Origin: CAYZSU01 sp964480565
Lineage (GTDB): Bacteria > UBA10199 > 2-02-FULL-44-16 > JAAZCA01
Assembly (NCBI GenBank): GCA_964480565.1
Contig: CAYZSU010000003.1
Location: 1-64,000 of the forward strand
DNA: 64,000 bases
Direction: 5' to 3'
The notes below the pieces were generated by a model. That model was not told the origin of the DNA. It ran no database searches and worked only from the letters and a program-made list of their open reading frames with translations. Made by a program: the position numbers and the translations under genes. Positions 8,308 through 15,430 of this stretch are shown piece after piece; positions within the stretch are counted from its first letter, which is position 1, and each line of letters begins with the position of its first letter.

Positions 8308-9051
8308 TTAGAATAATTCAATTTGAAGATATTTCCAACAATTTGGAATGCTGCACGGTAAATTGAAGTTTTTTTCGTAAACCTTTTCAAAAAACATTTT
8401 TCTTACATCCTCTTTTTTTAATTTCAGAATTTCGATTTGATCTATAGTCAATCGAATTGTAGCGGGTGGAATATAAGCTTGTTTCGGATCGAATGGCTTT
8501 GCTTCAGCTAACAATGAATCTTCCGTGTTTTGTGTGTGAATGTCGCTAGGTCCATTGAGATCTAGATAGCACTTAGAGAGTAGATGACGAAGTGATTCTG
8601 TATGTTTTCCTTCAGCATGCAGGATTTCTGCCATTTCCCAGTGGCAAAAACTATATTTCATCCATTCGTTATTACCGGCGTAAATTGAGAGTTGTTGGTT
8701 TAATATTGGCCAACGCCTATTTCTTTCTTTTCGGCGCTTGGCTTCCTCTTCTTTTAATAGTATTTTCCCTTCCTCTAGATTAAATACTTTCTTCAGGTTT
8801 CTCTCTGTAAAATAAATGTGAATGTATTCATTTGAACAATGAGGGCAAATCCTCTTTCGTTTTCTACCAGGATTAATGAGTGGAGTCTTGCAATGTGGGC
8901 AATCATATTCTTTATGAACCGGTGGTAGCTTAATGAATGGTTGTTCTGGTAATTTATGCTCGGTGATTTTGTTCTTCTTCCTTTTTCTTTTAATGTAGTG
9001 ATTTACACAGAGTGATAGTGAAAGTAATATGATAAACACTGTAAACCACAT
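8308..9051 (-). CDS. Membrane-anchored zinc-ribbon protein
   Basis: A 247-residue protein with one N-terminal membrane segment (residues about 2-18) followed by basic residues, so the rest is predicted cytoplasmic. A zinc ribbon is visible as CPHCKTP...RICPHCS (two CxxC knuckles, about residues 51-54 and 69-72). A charged helical stretch and a segment with paired-helix character (MKYSFCHWEMAEILHAEGKHTESLRHLLSKCY, which might form a single TPR-like unit) follow. The start has GGAGG with 7-base spacing. No family recognised. It lies in the same orientation as, and about 50 bases after, the HsdR_N-type gene, so the two may form one unit. Confidence 0.6.
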   Translation of the reverse strand: MWFTVFIILLSLSLCVNHYIKRKRKKNKITEHKLPEQPFIKLPPVHKEYDCPHCKTPLINPGRKRKRICPHCSNEYIHIYFTERNLKKVFNLEEGKILLKEEEAKRRKERNRRWPILNQQLSIYAGNNEWMKYSFCHWEMAEILHAEGKHTESLRHLLSKCYLDLNGPSDIHTQNTEDSLLAEAKPFDPKQAYIPPATIRLTIDQIEILKLKKEDVRKMFFEKVYEKNFNLPCSIPNCWKYLQIELF

Positions 9052-9100
9052 CTATAAGCCTCCAGTTCTTGGGTTTGTTTACATATTCTCTTTTAACACC

Positions 9101-9868
9101 TTACTGCAAAACATTGTCATTCTTTTCTTCAAGGAGTTTTGTCTTTCGTTTCTTCTTGTTTGGCAGTGATATCTTGATCGTTTCCATCTCATTATTGGCG
9201 GCTTCATTGAGAAGACGGCGGATACCGCTGACGATTTCTTCTGGTGTAATCATAATTCCAGTTGTTCGGCGAAGCTCTCGGCGTATTCGTCGAAGATTAT
9301 CTTCGGATAATATCGTTTCAAGGAGGTTGCCAGCTGAAAGCACATTGCGCTTTTTCCAAAGGGCATCGAGGCCACCCTTTTTGACGTTTTTGAATCCAAT
9401 TTCCTCAAATCGCTCTGCAAGTAATGCAGGGGAGTCATTGAGTATGTTCCATGTATAGATTAGTTTCGTCTGAGGGGGTTGGCCGAATGAAATGTGATAC
9501 AACTGCCATTCACGTCCATTGCTGAGCATAACCCATTCACAGCCTTTGTTAATGGCATAAGAGGCAGCCTGCTTGATATGCTTAGTAGCGAGATCAACAT
9601 TTACTCGTTTGAGTTCAATGAGAATGATAGGTTCAGCATTATCAAGTTGGACTGCAAAATCGCAATATTCAATTTCCCCAGGGCCTTGGACTGCGTGTTC
9701 GCGAGTGACATGCTTAAAAACATCATATCCCATAAGTGAGTGGATAATTCTTTCAACGCGTCGCCTGGTTTCGGCTTCATTTCCATCTATATGCATGAGT
9801 TCCTGGATCATCTTTTGTGACTCTCGAATTGCTTTACGTGTTTCGGCTGCCATTTTTGCACGTGCCAT
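9101..9868 (-). CDS. HsdR_N-type PD-(D/E)xK nuclease-like protein
   Basis: A 255-residue protein resembling the isolated N-terminal nuclease domain of type I restriction R subunits (HSDR_N family). After a helical start, TRRRVERIIHSLMGYDVFKHVTREHAV leads into the active-site core: Asp70 (EYCDFAV) and Glu85-x-Lys87 (ILIELKR), then Gln100 in the motif-like HIKQAASYA, and EWVMLSNGREWQLYHI. No helicase, HsdM or HsdS gene accompanies it. Roughly 100 C-terminal residues are basic and unassigned. It is transcribed divergently from a small XRE regulator, with a palindrome between them, a usual layout for a controlled restriction-like or defence gene. Nuclease activity is predicted, not shown. Confidence 0.75.
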   Translation of the reverse strand: MARAKMAAETRKAIRESQKMIQELMHIDGNEAETRRRVERIIHSLMGYDVFKHVTREHAVQGPGEIEYCDFAVQLDNAEPIILIELKRVNVDLATKHIKQAASYAINKGCEWVMLSNGREWQLYHISFGQPPQTKLIYTWNILNDSPALLAERFEEIGFKNVKKGGLDALWKKRNVLSAGNLLETILSEDNLRRIRRELRRTTGIMITPEEIVSGIRRLLNEAANNEMETIKISLPNKKKRKTKLLEEKNDNVLQ

Positions 9869-9915
9869 GATTGAATCGCCCTTTCTTTTTCCTTCTGCTG
9901 GATATGGTCAATAAT

Positions 9916-9939
9916 ACCATAGGCAGATATACCTGTGGT
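9916..9939. promoter_or_regulatory. Candidate operator between divergent genes
   Basis: Inverted repeat ACCATAGG - 8 bases - CCTGTGGT (7 of 8 arm positions symmetric), located between the HsdR_N-type gene and the XRE regulator. A TATATA box (9941-9946) adjoins it and lies only about 8 bases before the regulator's ATG. It is suited to autorepression by the XRE protein. Confidence 0.5.
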
Positions 9940-9954
9940 CTATATAAGTCAAGC

Positions 9955-10179
9955 ATGACCTATGAAGAAACTTATGCCGCTTTCTCAAAACGTTTTCGTG
10001 GAAATTTGAAGAAAGCTTTGGCGGATGCAGGTTTGACACAAAGAAAGCAGCTTCTTGCTGGTCTAGATCCTCGTTACATTGCACGAATTAAAGCAGGTCA
10101 AGGCAATCCTACCCTTCAAACCATCTGGCGACTTGCTATTGCCGCTGGCATCGACCCTGAGAAGCTGTTTAAGAAGTGA
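9955..10179 (+). CDS. Small XRE-family regulator
   Basis: A 74-residue helix-turn-helix protein. The region from FRGNLKKALADAGLTQRKQLLAGLDPRYIARIKAGQGNPTLQTIWRLAIAAGIDPEKLF shows the XRE/Cro order: helix, LTQRKQLL turn, recognition helix near RYIARIKAGQGNP, and the closing LAIAAGI helix. An upstream in-frame ATG (9871) would add 28 residues that overlap the intergenic palindrome and look non-coding, so I place the start at 9955. No Shine-Dalgarno is visible, and a TATATA box lies about 8 bases upstream, so the message may be almost leaderless. It probably controls the divergent nuclease-like gene. Confidence 0.8.
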   Translation: MTYEETYAAFSKRFRGNLKKALADAGLTQRKQLLAGLDPRYIARIKAGQGNPTLQTIWRLAIAAGIDPEKLFKK

Positions 10180-10251
10180 TTATTTGATTCGTCTTATGTT
10201 TGAAATATAATGATGTACAAAAAGCAGGGAACACCGTTCCATAGATCTTAA

Positions 10252-10440
10252 TCTAAGCTTATCAGTAGAGGTCGCAATGCAGGCCTACTAGAAGCAAGGT
10301 ATCGTCGAAATGTGTTTCTAGCAGATTGCTTTGCATTAGCGTTTTCCAGAAAAATGGGTGCAAAACTCATCACTTCTGATTTAAAATTAATAGAGGCGAT
10401 TTCTGGAGATTTCAATTATGCAATCTGTTTATTCAGATAA
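10252..10440 (+). pseudogene. PIN-domain (VapC-like) remnant
   Basis: An open frame without start codon, entered just after a stop at 10249-10251, encodes a C-terminal PIN-like segment: FLADCFALAFSRKMGAKLITSD then LIEAISG and a stop. LADCFALA and LITSD correspond to the last acidic metal-binding motifs of PIN toxins. The N-terminal half with the first catalytic Asp is absent, so this is a decayed toxin gene. It was found by reading the strand directly. Confidence 0.55.
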
Positions 10441-10452
10441 AACTTGAAAAAC

Positions 10453-10539
10453 TTAGGGCGAAGGCTGAGTTAAAACTAAAGCAAGAAAGGCTGTATTAAA
10501 AAGGACAATGCTTGCACTGTAATAAAATATATTTTTCAT
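10453..10539 (-). CDS. 28-residue hydrophobic peptide
   Basis: Tiny open frame beginning MKNIFYYSASIV and ending LVLTQPSP, with one predicted membrane-spanning stretch and a single Lys near the start. It has an excellent Shine-Dalgarno, AAAGGAGG with 6 bases to the ATG, which is what makes it credible. Size and hydrophobicity fit type I toxin-like or other small membrane peptides, but I recognise no family and see no antisense RNA. Confidence 0.4.
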   Translation of the reverse strand: MKNIFYYSASIVLFNTAFLALVLTQPSP

Positions 10540-10761
10540 ATCTAGCCTCCTTTGAAGTTCGTCTATAAAAAAGAATATTGAACCCAGCATGATCCGCCAC
10601 ACGGTCATCACCGTCCTAAATTTTCCAATCACATTTCAAAGAACTACAGGACTATTCATTTTAACATAGCCACGTATAGATTTAACCATTCGTAGAAAAT
10701 TTTGATGTGCTTACTATGTGCTTGCTAGAAAAAAATGGGGCTGCTGCAAAAGACCGTAACC
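10540..10761. other. Non-coding right end of island
   Basis: Holds the upstream region of the 28-residue peptide frame and about 200 AT-rich bases with scattered stops in all frames. I see no gene or hairpin terminator here. Confidence 0.5.
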
Positions 10762-10821
10762 TGTTGAAATTGCTGAGCCGAGAATCGGAATTGAACCGAC
10801 GACCTGCTGATTACGAATCAG
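10762..10821. repeat. Attachment site, right (within tRNA-Thr)
   Basis: Sixty bases identical to 2911-2970. It covers 46 bases of the tRNA-Thr gene (anticodon loop to discriminator) plus 14 bases beyond its 3' end. Integration here leaves the tRNA gene intact. Confidence 0.93.
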
Positions 10822-10848
10822 CTGCTCTACCAACTGAGCTATCTCGGC
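10776..10848 (-). tRNA. tRNA-Thr (CGU)
   Basis: A complete 73-base cloverleaf on the minus strand. Acceptor GCCGAGA pairs with TCTCGGC; the D arm has AGCTCAGTTGGTAGAGC; the anticodon loop TTCGTAA gives CGU; the T arm is GTCGG-TTCAATT-CCGAT. No CCA is encoded. It is the integration target of the island. Confidence 0.95.
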
Positions 10849-10858
10849 TAAAATAATG

Positions 10859-10942
10859 TACCGAAGGCCGGATTTGAACCGGCACAAGCTAGTGCTCGGC
10901 AGATTTTGAATCTGCTGCGTCTACCAATTCCGCCACTCCGGC
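10859..10942 (-). tRNA. tRNA-Leu (CAA)
   Basis: An 84-base class II tRNA with a long variable arm on the minus strand. Acceptor GCCGGAG pairs with CTTCGGT (one G-U pair), the anticodon loop TTCAAAA gives CAA, and the T arm is GCCGG-TTCAAAT-CCGGC. CCA is not encoded. Ten bases separate it from tRNA-Thr, so they are probably cotranscribed behind rpoZ. Confidence 0.95.
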
Positions 10943-10947
10943 AATGT

Positions 10948-11157
10948 CTATTCTGATTTGGAGTTATTAGTCGTTTCAGCGGGAATTACAAGGCCATTTG
11001 CGATTTCACGCAATGCAGTTACTGTTTCCCGGTTTTTGCATTTAACTAATGGGTTTGCACCTTGATGAAGTTGCTTAGTGCGTGCGCTTGCTGTATGTAC
11101 AAGTGCAAAACGATTTTCAACTCTCTCTAAACAATCTTCTACAGTAACTCTGGCCAT
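10948..11157 (-). CDS. rpoZ: RNA polymerase omega subunit
   Basis: A 69-residue omega subunit that helps assemble and stabilise RNA polymerase through the beta-prime subunit. The family signature MARVTVEDCLERVENRFALV opens the protein, and REIANG follows in the conserved position. Length is normal. AGGAG lies 8 bases upstream of the ATG. It is followed by the two tRNA genes on the same strand, with only 5 bases to tRNA-Leu, suggesting a shared transcript. The usual neighbours gmk and spoT are not here. Confidence 0.95.
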   Translation of the reverse strand: MARVTVEDCLERVENRFALVHTASARTKQLHQGANPLVKCKNRETVTALREIANGLVIPAETTNNSKSE

Positions 11158-11339
11158 ATAATTTACTCCTAAATAACGTATAAACTAAGTTGCCGATCTA
11201 TAATGTCTATTCGATGTGAAGTCAAGTGTGAAAATACGAATATGGGCTTGTTTAATAAAGTTCTACCAAAATGATAAACTGTCAAATTTATTGCAGTGAT
11301 TTTATTGAGTTAAGGAATTTCCCATTGAAGTGTGGGGCG

Positions 11340-11385
11340 GCTATCAAAATGGACAATTTGTGGGATTGTTTAAAAATGCCGGATA
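11340..11385. repeat. Dispersed repeat family A, 5' part
   Basis: The stretch with AAATGGACAATTTGTGGGA and then TTAAAAATGCC closely matches 50347-50391. The similarity stops after this, so only the left end of the element is present. It lies in the otherwise empty stretch before the surface-protein gene. Confidence 0.7.
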
Positions 11386-11470
11386 TTATGTATGTTTTGA
11401 TAATAATTTTTTTTAATGGTATTGTTTTTGCAATGATGGATGCTATTGTCGCTTATAAATAAGGAAACCA

Positions 11471-14164
11471 ATGACTATGAATCTAAAAAAATCGATATAT
11501 TGCTTATTTATTTTTGTTTTAGTTAGTTGTCTCAGTCAAACATCGTTTTCGCACCAATTTGACCTAAGTACAGTGGACGAACTCGTGGATGTTGAAAATA
11601 CATCGGGTCGAATGATTGTGGGACAGAATGATCATTTCTATATCTGCTATATTGATCGTCAAGAAAATGATTTAAAATTAGCGGAGTATGATGGGCAGGC
11701 ATGGAATACGTCAACAATTGTGGATGATCCAGCGGGTAATGCAGTTGTTGGTCGATATTGTTCGATTATTGAAGACAATTTGCAAAATTTACATATTCTT
11801 TATTTGACAGATTCCAATAGCAATACGATTCGCCACGTGTATCAGCAAGAACAGGCATGGATTGATGAGCATGTAGCGGATAATGTGCGGGCTGCGTTTT
11901 CACCGGTGGGTAGTAGCCGAATAAGCGTTGCTTTGAATGGAAATAATAAAATTGCTATGGCAGTTTATGATTCATCATTAAAAAATTTGATGTATATCGA
12001 GCAATTGGACAATGATACTTGGGATGTACAAACTCTTGTTAGTAATGGTGATGTAGGGCGCTATGCATCAATTGCCTTTGATTTACAGGGCAATCCTATC
12101 ATAATATATTCGGCGATGGAATTTGATGCGATTGCTCAGCGGAGTTTTGCACGGTTATATAAAATATGGCGAGATGGCGATCAGTGGCAGACATCAGAGC
12201 AGATATCAACTTCGGGCAGTTATAATGATTTTTTAATCGATGCGCAAGGACGAGGCCATTTGATTTATTCTACAGGGTCGGAGTTATATTATCGCCGATG
12301 GGTTGATGATCAATGGCAAGGTGCCTATTTAATTGATCGCTCGACCTATGTGGGTATGTATTGCAATATGTATATGGATGTGGCGGGTAATTTGTTTATT
12401 GTCTATCAGGATAAATATCGCAGCGCGCTATTTCCAGATCTCAATCAGTTAAAATTGGCATCGCTTTACTTTCAAACCACGGATTGGTTTTCAAGCGTAT
12501 CAACGGAAACGATTACTTTTTCAGGTATGGGGCAGGGATTGCAAAATCAGTATAGTCCATCCATTGGGATTACTGATGATTATCAAATGAGACTCACATG
12601 GTTAGAATCCTATGATGCGCCAAATAATGAAACAAATCATAGGCTAAAAATTGCAGCGCTTCGCAATTGGCAATCGCGAATTGCCTTGATTACGCCAAAT
12701 GCAGATGATCATGATGCCACGGAAGAATTTGATTTTGAATGGTATTATTTTGATCCTGAAAATGAATCAACCATTCAGATTCACTATTATCAAGATTTTA
12801 ATGATCAGCATGTATTTCAAACTAATATTCATACTTCAAATCAGAGTTTGCATGAAGTCATCGATGTAGCGGATCTTGTGGCGGGATCCTATACTATTAA
12901 AGCGAGTATTACGGATGATGCTAATCCGAGTGTAGAGTTTAATGCGGTTCACGCATTGGAGATCAATAATCGAGTACCCAACCAGCCATCACTTGTATCT
13001 CCTGAGCATGAAGCGACAGTGACAAGTGCATTGCCAGATCTAACCGCGAGTACTGTCACTGATTTGGATGGGGATGATGTGGTATATGTGTTTCAAGTAT
13101 ATCGCGATGATGCGGGACAGGACTTAGTGACAGAGTCTGCAGATATACAGGTTGTGCCAGGGGCGGATGATGTTGTATGGCGTGTGGATATTGCGCTAGA
13201 TGATGGCAATACCTATTATTGGCGTGTCAGGGCAGTCGATGAACACGATAATATGAGTGATTGGACGGACTATCGTTCATTTGATGTGGATATTGCGCAT
13301 GCACCGACGCAACCAAAAGATATTCAAATTAATCTTGCGAATCATGCAATGCGTCCTATTATTTCCTGGGATAATAGTGTGGATATAGATGACGATGATA
13401 TTCATTATAATGCAGTTATTTGTATAGATCAGCAATGTGCCACTGTTTTTATATCGGATGATGCTGTTATAGAGGACTTTTCAGGTCGATCTTCATGGCA
13501 GATAGATCAGGATTTAGATGCGGGGGATTATTATACTCGTGTGCGCGCCATTGATATTACGAATTCCAGTAGTATTTGGTCGACTACAATTGATTTTCAA
13601 ATTGATGTGCCAGTTCAAGAGCCTGAAGAGCCTGAAGAGCCTGAAGAGCCTAACGCCGAACCATCAAATGATTTGCAAAATAATGATGACGATCTTGTAC
13701 AAGATGAGGAGTCAATTGATACTCCAGCAATAGATGAGCAAGATGATACCGCGCAATTGCAAGATGACACTGAAAACGATGATGCGGCGGAACAAGAAGC
13801 AACGGAGGATAACTCTGGTCAAAGTGGAGACGTGAGCGCTTCTGCCAAAGGGGGCTGTCAAATGATTGCCAATGATTATGAGCAAGATATATCATTATAT
13901 ATGGTCATGATTATTTGTATGAGTATATGTGGGTATAGGCGAATCACCCTAAAATACGTTTTTCGAAGGCTTGGTCAGTCTGCTTTGCTTCAGATTCGTT
14001 CGTCATCGCGAGAGGCCCGACGGGCAATGTGGCGATCCAGCTTGGGATTGCTTCGTCACTTCGTTCCTCGCAATGACACAGTATTGGTACAACATCTCGT
14101 TTTTAGATCGAAGTTACGAAAGATGTCAGGGAGTGTTCTTATTGAATTTCCTGCCCAATATTAA
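11471..14164 (+). CDS. Large secreted surface protein with repeat-derived tail
   Basis: An 897-residue exported protein. The signal peptide (about 1-30) contains LVSC, which could also act as a lipobox. Residues about 35-390 look like a repeated beta-sheet domain with DxxG- and YDG-type turns (possibly propeller). Two or three fibronectin III/Ig-like domains follow (about 400-710; for example NRVPNQPSLVSPEHEATVTSALPDL, YYWRVRAVDEHDNMSDW). Next are an EPE repeat, a strongly acidic linker, and GGC followed by a membrane segment and GYRR, resembling C-terminal sorting signals (MYXO/JDVT-CTERM style). About 70 further residues are encoded by a dispersed repeat and its flanks and are probably not original. 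AAGGA lies 5 bases before the ATG. Probably displayed on the cell surface; ligand unknown. Confidence 0.75.
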   Translation: MTMNLKKSIYCLFIFVLVSCLSQTSFSHQFDLSTVDELVDVENTSGRMIVGQNDHFYICYIDRQENDLKLAEYDGQAWNTSTIVDDPAGNAVVGRYCSIIEDNLQNLHILYLTDSNSNTIRHVYQQEQAWIDEHVADNVRAAFSPVGSSRISVALNGNNKIAMAVYDSSLKNLMYIEQLDNDTWDVQTLVSNGDVGRYASIAFDLQGNPIIIYSAMEFDAIAQRSFARLYKIWRDGDQWQTSEQISTSGSYNDFLIDAQGRGHLIYSTGSELYYRRWVDDQWQGAYLIDRSTYVGMYCNMYMDVAGNLFIVYQDKYRSALFPDLNQLKLASLYFQTTDWFSSVSTETITFSGMGQGLQNQYSPSIGITDDYQMRLTWLESYDAPNNETNHRLKIAALRNWQSRIALITPNADDHDATEEFDFEWYYFDPENESTIQIHYYQDFNDQHVFQTNIHTSNQSLHEVIDVADLVAGSYTIKASITDDANPSVEFNAVHALEINNRVPNQPSLVSPEHEATVTSALPDLTASTVTDLDGDDVVYVFQVYRDDAGQDLVTESADIQVVPGADDVVWRVDIALDDGNTYYWRVRAVDEHDNMSDWTDYRSFDVDIAHAPTQPKDIQINLANHAMRPIISWDNSVDIDDDDIHYNAVICIDQQCATVFISDDAVIEDFSGRSSWQIDQDLDAGDYYTRVRAIDITNSSSIWSTTIDFQIDVPVQEPEEPEEPEEPNAEPSNDLQNNDDDLVQDEESIDTPAIDEQDDTAQLQDDTENDDAAEQEATEDNSGQSGDVSASAKGGCQMIANDYEQDISLYMVMIICMSICGYRRITLKYVFRRLGQSALLQIRSSSREARRAMWRSSLGLLRHFVPRNDTVLVQHLVFRSKLRKMSGSVLIEFPAQY
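13616..13651 (+). repeat. Nine-base tandem repeat, 4 units
   Basis: Four copies of (G/C)AAGAGCCT in frame, giving the peptide QEP-EEP-EEP-EEP at the start of the acidic linker of the surface protein. Copy number may vary by slippage. Confidence 0.9.
14001..14078. repeat. Palindromic dispersed repeat (family B)
   Basis: An element with inverted ends CGTCATCGCGAG and CTCGCAATGACA, and an interior with GGCGATCCAG and GGATTGCTTCGTCACTTCGTTCC. This type of miniature palindromic repeat is common in diverse bacteria. Its right half is repeated, inverted, at 50581-50613. It lies inside the 3' end of the surface-protein frame and supplies a run with AMWRSSLGLLRHFVPRNDT. Confidence 0.85.
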
Positions 14165-14217
14165 TAGCGTCTATTATGTTTTTATAGATGCAAGATGCGC
14201 TGAAATATTCATTTCTT

Positions 14218-15228
14218 CTACCACTCATCTTTTAACAGATCTTGCTTGATCCGCTCCAAAATTGAATTTCCTTTTTTAAACTTCATCTGCAAGAGAAATG
14301 CATGCAATGTAGATAAAATTGAATTTCCTTCCTGAGGGATAAAGGCCCAACCTTTTATATTAGTGCTACTGGTAATAAGATTTTCTGAAAGAACGATGGC
14401 ATGTGAAAAAAGTCTTCCCTGGAAACCGTATCGCCTGCCAAGATCAAAAACAATATTGGAATCAAATTTTCGAGTTGAAGCTAAAAAAGAATTTGATTTA
14501 ATTAAATCGGATATGTCTAGTGATAAAGGTTTTTTAAGAGTAATGTTAAATCGAGCGGTATGCATTAATTGGCTGGGTGTCGTTATGTCAGAAGAATATA
14601 GATTACAAGGGACATTAATTGTTTTAAACATATCTACAACATCAATTGCATGATGTGTCCCAATTTTTAAATCCTGGTGGCGAGAAACAACATGAGCTGA
14701 AACAAGGCGTTCATGATTTGCAAGATCATCGGATCTTCTTACAATAACCATGTCTGCATGAGATAGGTTGTCGAGTTTTTTTCCAGTGATTGTTGAGAGA
14801 AGTGACGCTATAGCATGCGTATTGCAAGATACGACATTGACAAAACGTTTTCCAAAAATAATATTATCATTAATACCTGTCATAAACAAGGTGCCAAATC
14901 CTTTTTCACTTCCTTGAGCAGAGGCTTTGATTGTTTGGATTGATTTATAGTTATTGAGGTTTTGTAAGCCAATCCCATTGGCTGTTGCCTCAAAGATATA
15001 ATCAATTTTATTAATTATTGTATTTAAGGGCAGATATTTTGAATTTGAAGATGTTGTGCAAAGTTTGACGTTCATTGCTTCTAATATATCTCGTTCAATT
15101 TTATTCCAAGGATGAATGGAATGTTTGCAGGCATAAATTTGGTCAATATCAAGGTTGCTTTGATAACGAACCAGCAAATTAATAAGGGTTGTTCCAATGT
15201 TTCCTGTGCCATTTACTAGAACTCTCAT
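14218..15228 (-). CDS. Archaeal-type (type II) GAPDH-like dehydrogenase
   Basis: A 336-residue NAD(P)-dependent dehydrogenase resembling archaeal glyceraldehyde-3-phosphate dehydrogenase rather than the bacterial GapA family. A Rossmann motif VNGTGNIG (residues 5-12) opens the protein; the catalytic cysteine is Cys135 in VVSCNTHA (archaeal SCNT pattern); further family landmarks are DMVIVRRSDDL, GTHHAIDV and TPSQLMHT. Archaeal enzymes are about the same length. Acyl-phosphate chemistry on glyceraldehyde 3-phosphate or a related aldehyde is likely, but the substrate is uncertain because the sequence is divergent. Single gene on the minus strand, converging on the surface-protein gene with no visible terminator. 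Only a weak TGGA precedes the ATG. Confidence 0.75.
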   Translation of the reverse strand: MRVLVNGTGNIGTTLINLLVRYQSNLDIDQIYACKHSIHPWNKIERDILEAMNVKLCTTSSNSKYLPLNTIINKIDYIFEATANGIGLQNLNNYKSIQTIKASAQGSEKGFGTLFMTGINDNIIFGKRFVNVVSCNTHAIASLLSTITGKKLDNLSHADMVIVRRSDDLANHERLVSAHVVSRHQDLKIGTHHAIDVVDMFKTINVPCNLYSSDITTPSQLMHTARFNITLKKPLSLDISDLIKSNSFLASTRKFDSNIVFDLGRRYGFQGRLFSHAIVLSENLITSSTNIKGWAFIPQEGNSILSTLHAFLLQMKFKKGNSILERIKQDLLKDEW

Positions 15229-15430
15229 AGTAATTCCAAGTTAAATGATGGATGTATTTTTAGCAACCCCTCAAGATAATTTTATGGACAAGAGCGTTGA
15301 GGAGCACTACTTGAGAAATTCATGGATTATTTTCGAGCATATGAAATCTTTCTGATGAATATTGTTTTTATTCATGGCATGATAAAAAAAATGATTGTTT
15401 TATGGGTGCTTTTTTGACTTAGGAGATATA

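Larger units (their letters stand above)
2911..10821. mobile_element. Genomic island integrated in tRNA-Thr
   Basis: A 7.9-kb integrated element delimited by a 60-base perfect direct repeat (2911-2970 and 10762-10821). The repeat is the 3' half of the tRNA-Thr(CGU) gene plus 14 bases beyond it. The right-hand copy is part of the intact tRNA gene and the left copy is the orphan half produced by integration. A tyrosine integrase lies immediately inside the left end. Contents are an integrase/HEPN/basic-protein run, an AlpA-like gene with element-type hypotheticals, a zinc-ribbon protein, an HsdR_N-type protein, an XRE regulator and toxin-like fragments. I see no relaxase, conjugation or structural phage genes, so it would be an integrative island needing help to transfer. 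Confidence 0.9.

Noticed and set aside
9871..9954. N-terminal extension of the XRE regulator
   Set aside because: It runs over the intergenic palindrome, has no ribosome site and adds no homologous residues.
11271..11462. 63-residue frame between rpoZ and the surface protein
   Set aside because: Its centre is the left half of the family A repeat, no ribosome site precedes it, and the composition is unconvincing.
13616..13651. CRISPR-like repeat
   Set aside because: It is a 9-base coding tandem repeat without spacers; no CRISPR array or cas gene is seen anywhere.
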